Positions 61,401 through 64,000 of a stretch of DNA of 64,000 bases are shown here, piece by piece (the stretch's first letter is position 1; every line of letters begins with the position of its first letter). The notes under the pieces are model-generated. The model worked only from the letters and a program-made list of their open reading frames with translations. It was not told where the DNA came from and did not search any database. The DNA comes from Prinia subflava (taxonomy: Eukaryota > Chordata > Aves > Passeriformes > Cisticolidae): assembly GCF_021018805.1 (NCBI RefSeq), contig NC_086247.1:133403602-133467601 (forward strand), read 5' to 3'. A program made the position numbers and the translations under genes.

Positions 61401-64000
61401 GACCAGGCACATTTTCTCTGTTAAGAGGTATACCCTCTAGACATGGAATGAAGATGAAGATAAATCTTTGAAGCTTCCTGCCTTTGAAGTACAGCCAGGG
61501 GTAAGGTTCATTTTTACAGGTATGGGTGCAATGAAAGGGTAACCTACGGAATAGTTTGAAATCTATCAGAATCAACTACACCATTGACATTTCAAAAGAC
61601 AACAAAGCGATTTTTCTGTCTTTCCCTTCTTTTACAAATGAGCACCCTAAACAGCTACTAGAAGGCTGCAAAGTTAAAGAAATTGTCTAGTTCTGCTTGA
61701 CAGTAATGAAATTCCCTCCAAGACCTCTTTTGGTTTCACCTAGAAGCATCCCTGGGAACTCTAGTCTTCTCTCTGATCTGAAGTAAAGATGAGTATAAGC
61801 AAAGATTAATTCAATTAAGACTAATTCTTCTTTCTTGATGGGTCTTTTTTCTAGTGTATAGTAGTGACTGGACTTACTGTGGCTATAACCATTAGCTCAC
61901 ACCATGTCTGGATCATGGCTTCAAACTGTAAGGCTCAGAAGGACAAGCCTGGAGTGAGGAATTATACTCTTCTCTTTTGTCCCTTGGCTGATGCTGAAGG
62001 CTGGTGAGCCTTCTCAAGCTGGGCTATTCCTGTGTTTGGCAGTCATTGCACCAACATCGTGATTTTGTGTGGCTGCAGGCCCTGTACACAAAGCCTGCAA
62101 CACTTCATGAGACCTCTGAAAGCACAAGACCCTTAGAGTCCTTAGCTAGCCTTTATGCAGAAAAATTTTTGACTGGTTGGATGGCTGTGCAATGGTACTA
62201 GCAGTGACATTTAGGACTGTAAAGCCCCAGTATCCTGCTTTAGCCGGATTTCACAAATGCAGTCAGATGAAATTTGTATCCTTAAGGTTCTTTGGACTGA
62301 TACCAAATGTAACAGTTCAGACATGCTCTGTGCCAAGCCTGCAAAACCATGATGATCTATGTACTGTCCTATCCATCTCCTTGATGCCTGTCTGGGAGAT
62401 CAGAGGCTGACATGCAGTCTTGTCTAATTCCAATACTTACTAATTCTAAATTAGTGTTCATATTTGGCACCATAGCTACTTAAGCCTTTGCAGATCTCTC
62501 TTGCAAATGGGAAATGTCTCCTCATCTCTTTTTTATATGCACCAGAGGACAGATTTTCAGCTAAAGAAGTTGACTTCTGTCAGGCTAAGACAATTCATGC
62601 CAGCAGACTTCACCCACAGTTTTGTGAAGTGCCATTAATCTGAATATCCCATCAGCTTTTAACCATTTAGTTACTACAAAGGTATCTAACTACTGTGTCT
62701 GAAAATAAGTTTTCACCTCAATTTTTCAGATCAGATGGAAATTTCTTATTTTTATGTCTGCTTTTCTTCTTATCTGTCCAATTTGAGCATGCAAGCCCTT
62801 TCTTTTTATTGTGATTTGGAAGAAGTCTTTCACTGAAGATATTCAAGCACTGTTTGGATGCAATCTTATGCAATGTGCTCTAGGATGACCCTGCTTGAGT
62901 AGGGAGATTGGAGCAGATGACCCACTGTGGTCCTTTCCAACCTCACCCATTCTGTGGCCTTGTGATTAATTAATTGACATTTCTGAGAAGCATTTGTAGA
63001 CTATCCCTTAGCTCAACAGTTGTATTCTTTTCAAAGACACTAAAGAGATATATTTCAACACTGCAAATGCTTTCTAAATTTAGTGAGATTTCAAGCTGAT
63101 GGATATTTTTATATTGGAGCCCCAAAATACATTTAGAAACAGTCTGGGAATTGTGACTTATGATCATATATTCTGATCTTGTCACGGATGTTCTTATTTT
63201 CCTAGACTATAATAAGATCAAGAAAAGATATTATTAGCCACAATTTATTCACTTATTTTAATACATAAAACTAATCATAAGTTATCCATGACAGTGTAAT
63301 GAAACGTGTAATACTAATGGGTTATAAATTGGGCAAAAATTCTGTGAACTGAAACCCCAAAGAAATTTCTGCCAGAAGATTGGTGACATTCAGACAATTT
63401 GCCTCTCAGCTAGAGCCTCTGCAGGACCAGGTTCCAAGGTCAGGTTGGATGCCTTGAGATACACCCCTGGAAACCAGTCCTAATAGGAAATCTCTGCAAG
63501 CCACCGCTGCTTTTCCAAAGGCATGAGAAAATACAACATTCACAGGCCACAGTCAAGGACACATCCTTCTATTATTTTTTGGTGCAGGAAGAAAAATTTG
63601 CAGGACTCAGCTGTGCTGAATGTTATATGCTTTCCACATATCAGGTCATAACTGCTGTTTTCAGTGCAGGTACCTGGTGCCACCTACAGCAGGTACCAAC
63701 ATTAATTACATAAATCAGTGCAGTGAACTATTTCTGGTGGCAAGAGAATTTAAATATGACTCACAAAAAGACACCTACCCCTGGCCTATGCTACAGAATA
63801 TCCAAACCAATATTTTGCACCTTATATTGCTCATTCAGAATTGTGGGGGGCTTTTTCAGCAATTCTGAACAACCCAAAAAGACTCTGTAACAACTGTGCA
63901 TGCTGAACACTGCTGAAAAAGTGCACCTAGAAATGGAACATGAAGTAAGCCATAGTTTGAGTTTACAGGACAGAACATGACTTAGAATGAAATGAGGAAT
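58452..64000 (-). other. CUBN intron upstream of CUB24 (partial)
   Basis: More than 5.5 kb. I searched the minus strand for the second half of CUB23 (an FCG-type exon) and found none, so the intron should continue past the right edge. The CR1 fragment at 62829-62968 is the only recognised element. Confidence 0.75.
62829..62968 (+). mobile_element. CR1 LINE fragment, 3' end
   Basis: The stretch has the typical CR1 3' end order: GATATTCAAGCACTGTTTGG, then GACCCTGCTTGAGTAGGG, GATGACCCACTGTGGTCC, TTTCCAACCTCACCCATTC and a worn TTCTGTG octamer tail. It is a truncated sense-strand copy inside a CUBN intron, with no coding capacity. CR1 is the main LINE of birds and reptiles, which supports the organism call. 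The left limit is uncertain. Confidence 0.9.

Overview
This is a vertebrate nuclear window, most likely from a bird. It is AT-rich with long introns, standard GT-AG splice sites and one CpG island. There are very few interspersed repeats; the only certain one is the 3' end of a CR1 LINE, the typical retroposon of birds and reptiles. No prokaryotic genes, rRNA, tRNA, CRISPR array or complete mobile element was seen.

Two protein-coding genes are present, both on the minus strand and arranged head to tail. (1) RSU1, Ras suppressor protein 1, runs from its CpG-island promoter near 45,050 leftwards beyond base 1. Seven coding exons splice in frame into residues 1-243 of an expected 277. A non-coding first exon is inferred, and the last coding exon (about 34 codons) lies off the left edge. 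(2) The 3' end of CUBN, cubilin, occupies 51,638-58,451. Eight exons form four complete CUB domains and end at a stop codon; these are the last four of the expected 27 (CUB24-27). The rest of CUBN lies beyond the right edge. The order CUBN then RSU1 on the same strand is the arrangement known from human chromosome 10p13.

Layout: 1-5,015 RSU1 intron 8; 5,016-44,678 RSU1 coding exons and introns; 44,290-45,150 CpG island with promoter and exon 1; about 45,150-51,430 a gene-poor spacer of roughly 6 kb; 51,450-58,451 CUBN 3' end; 58,452-64,000 CUBN intron with the CR1 relic. The two proteins work separately: RSU1 is a cytoplasmic leucine-rich-repeat adaptor of the ILK-PINCH-parvin adhesion complex, and cubilin is a secreted, membrane-attached endocytic receptor of gut, kidney and yolk sac.

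No new multi-gene system was found. The points most worth checking are: a plus-strand terminal-exon-like signal in the spacer (48,935-49,003, with a poly(A) signal at 49,940); alternating intact and broken calcium sites in the last four CUB domains; a NAGNAG acceptor, a weak donor and a 22-bp palindrome at CUBN splice sites; and a GC-rich islet inside RSU1 intron 7.
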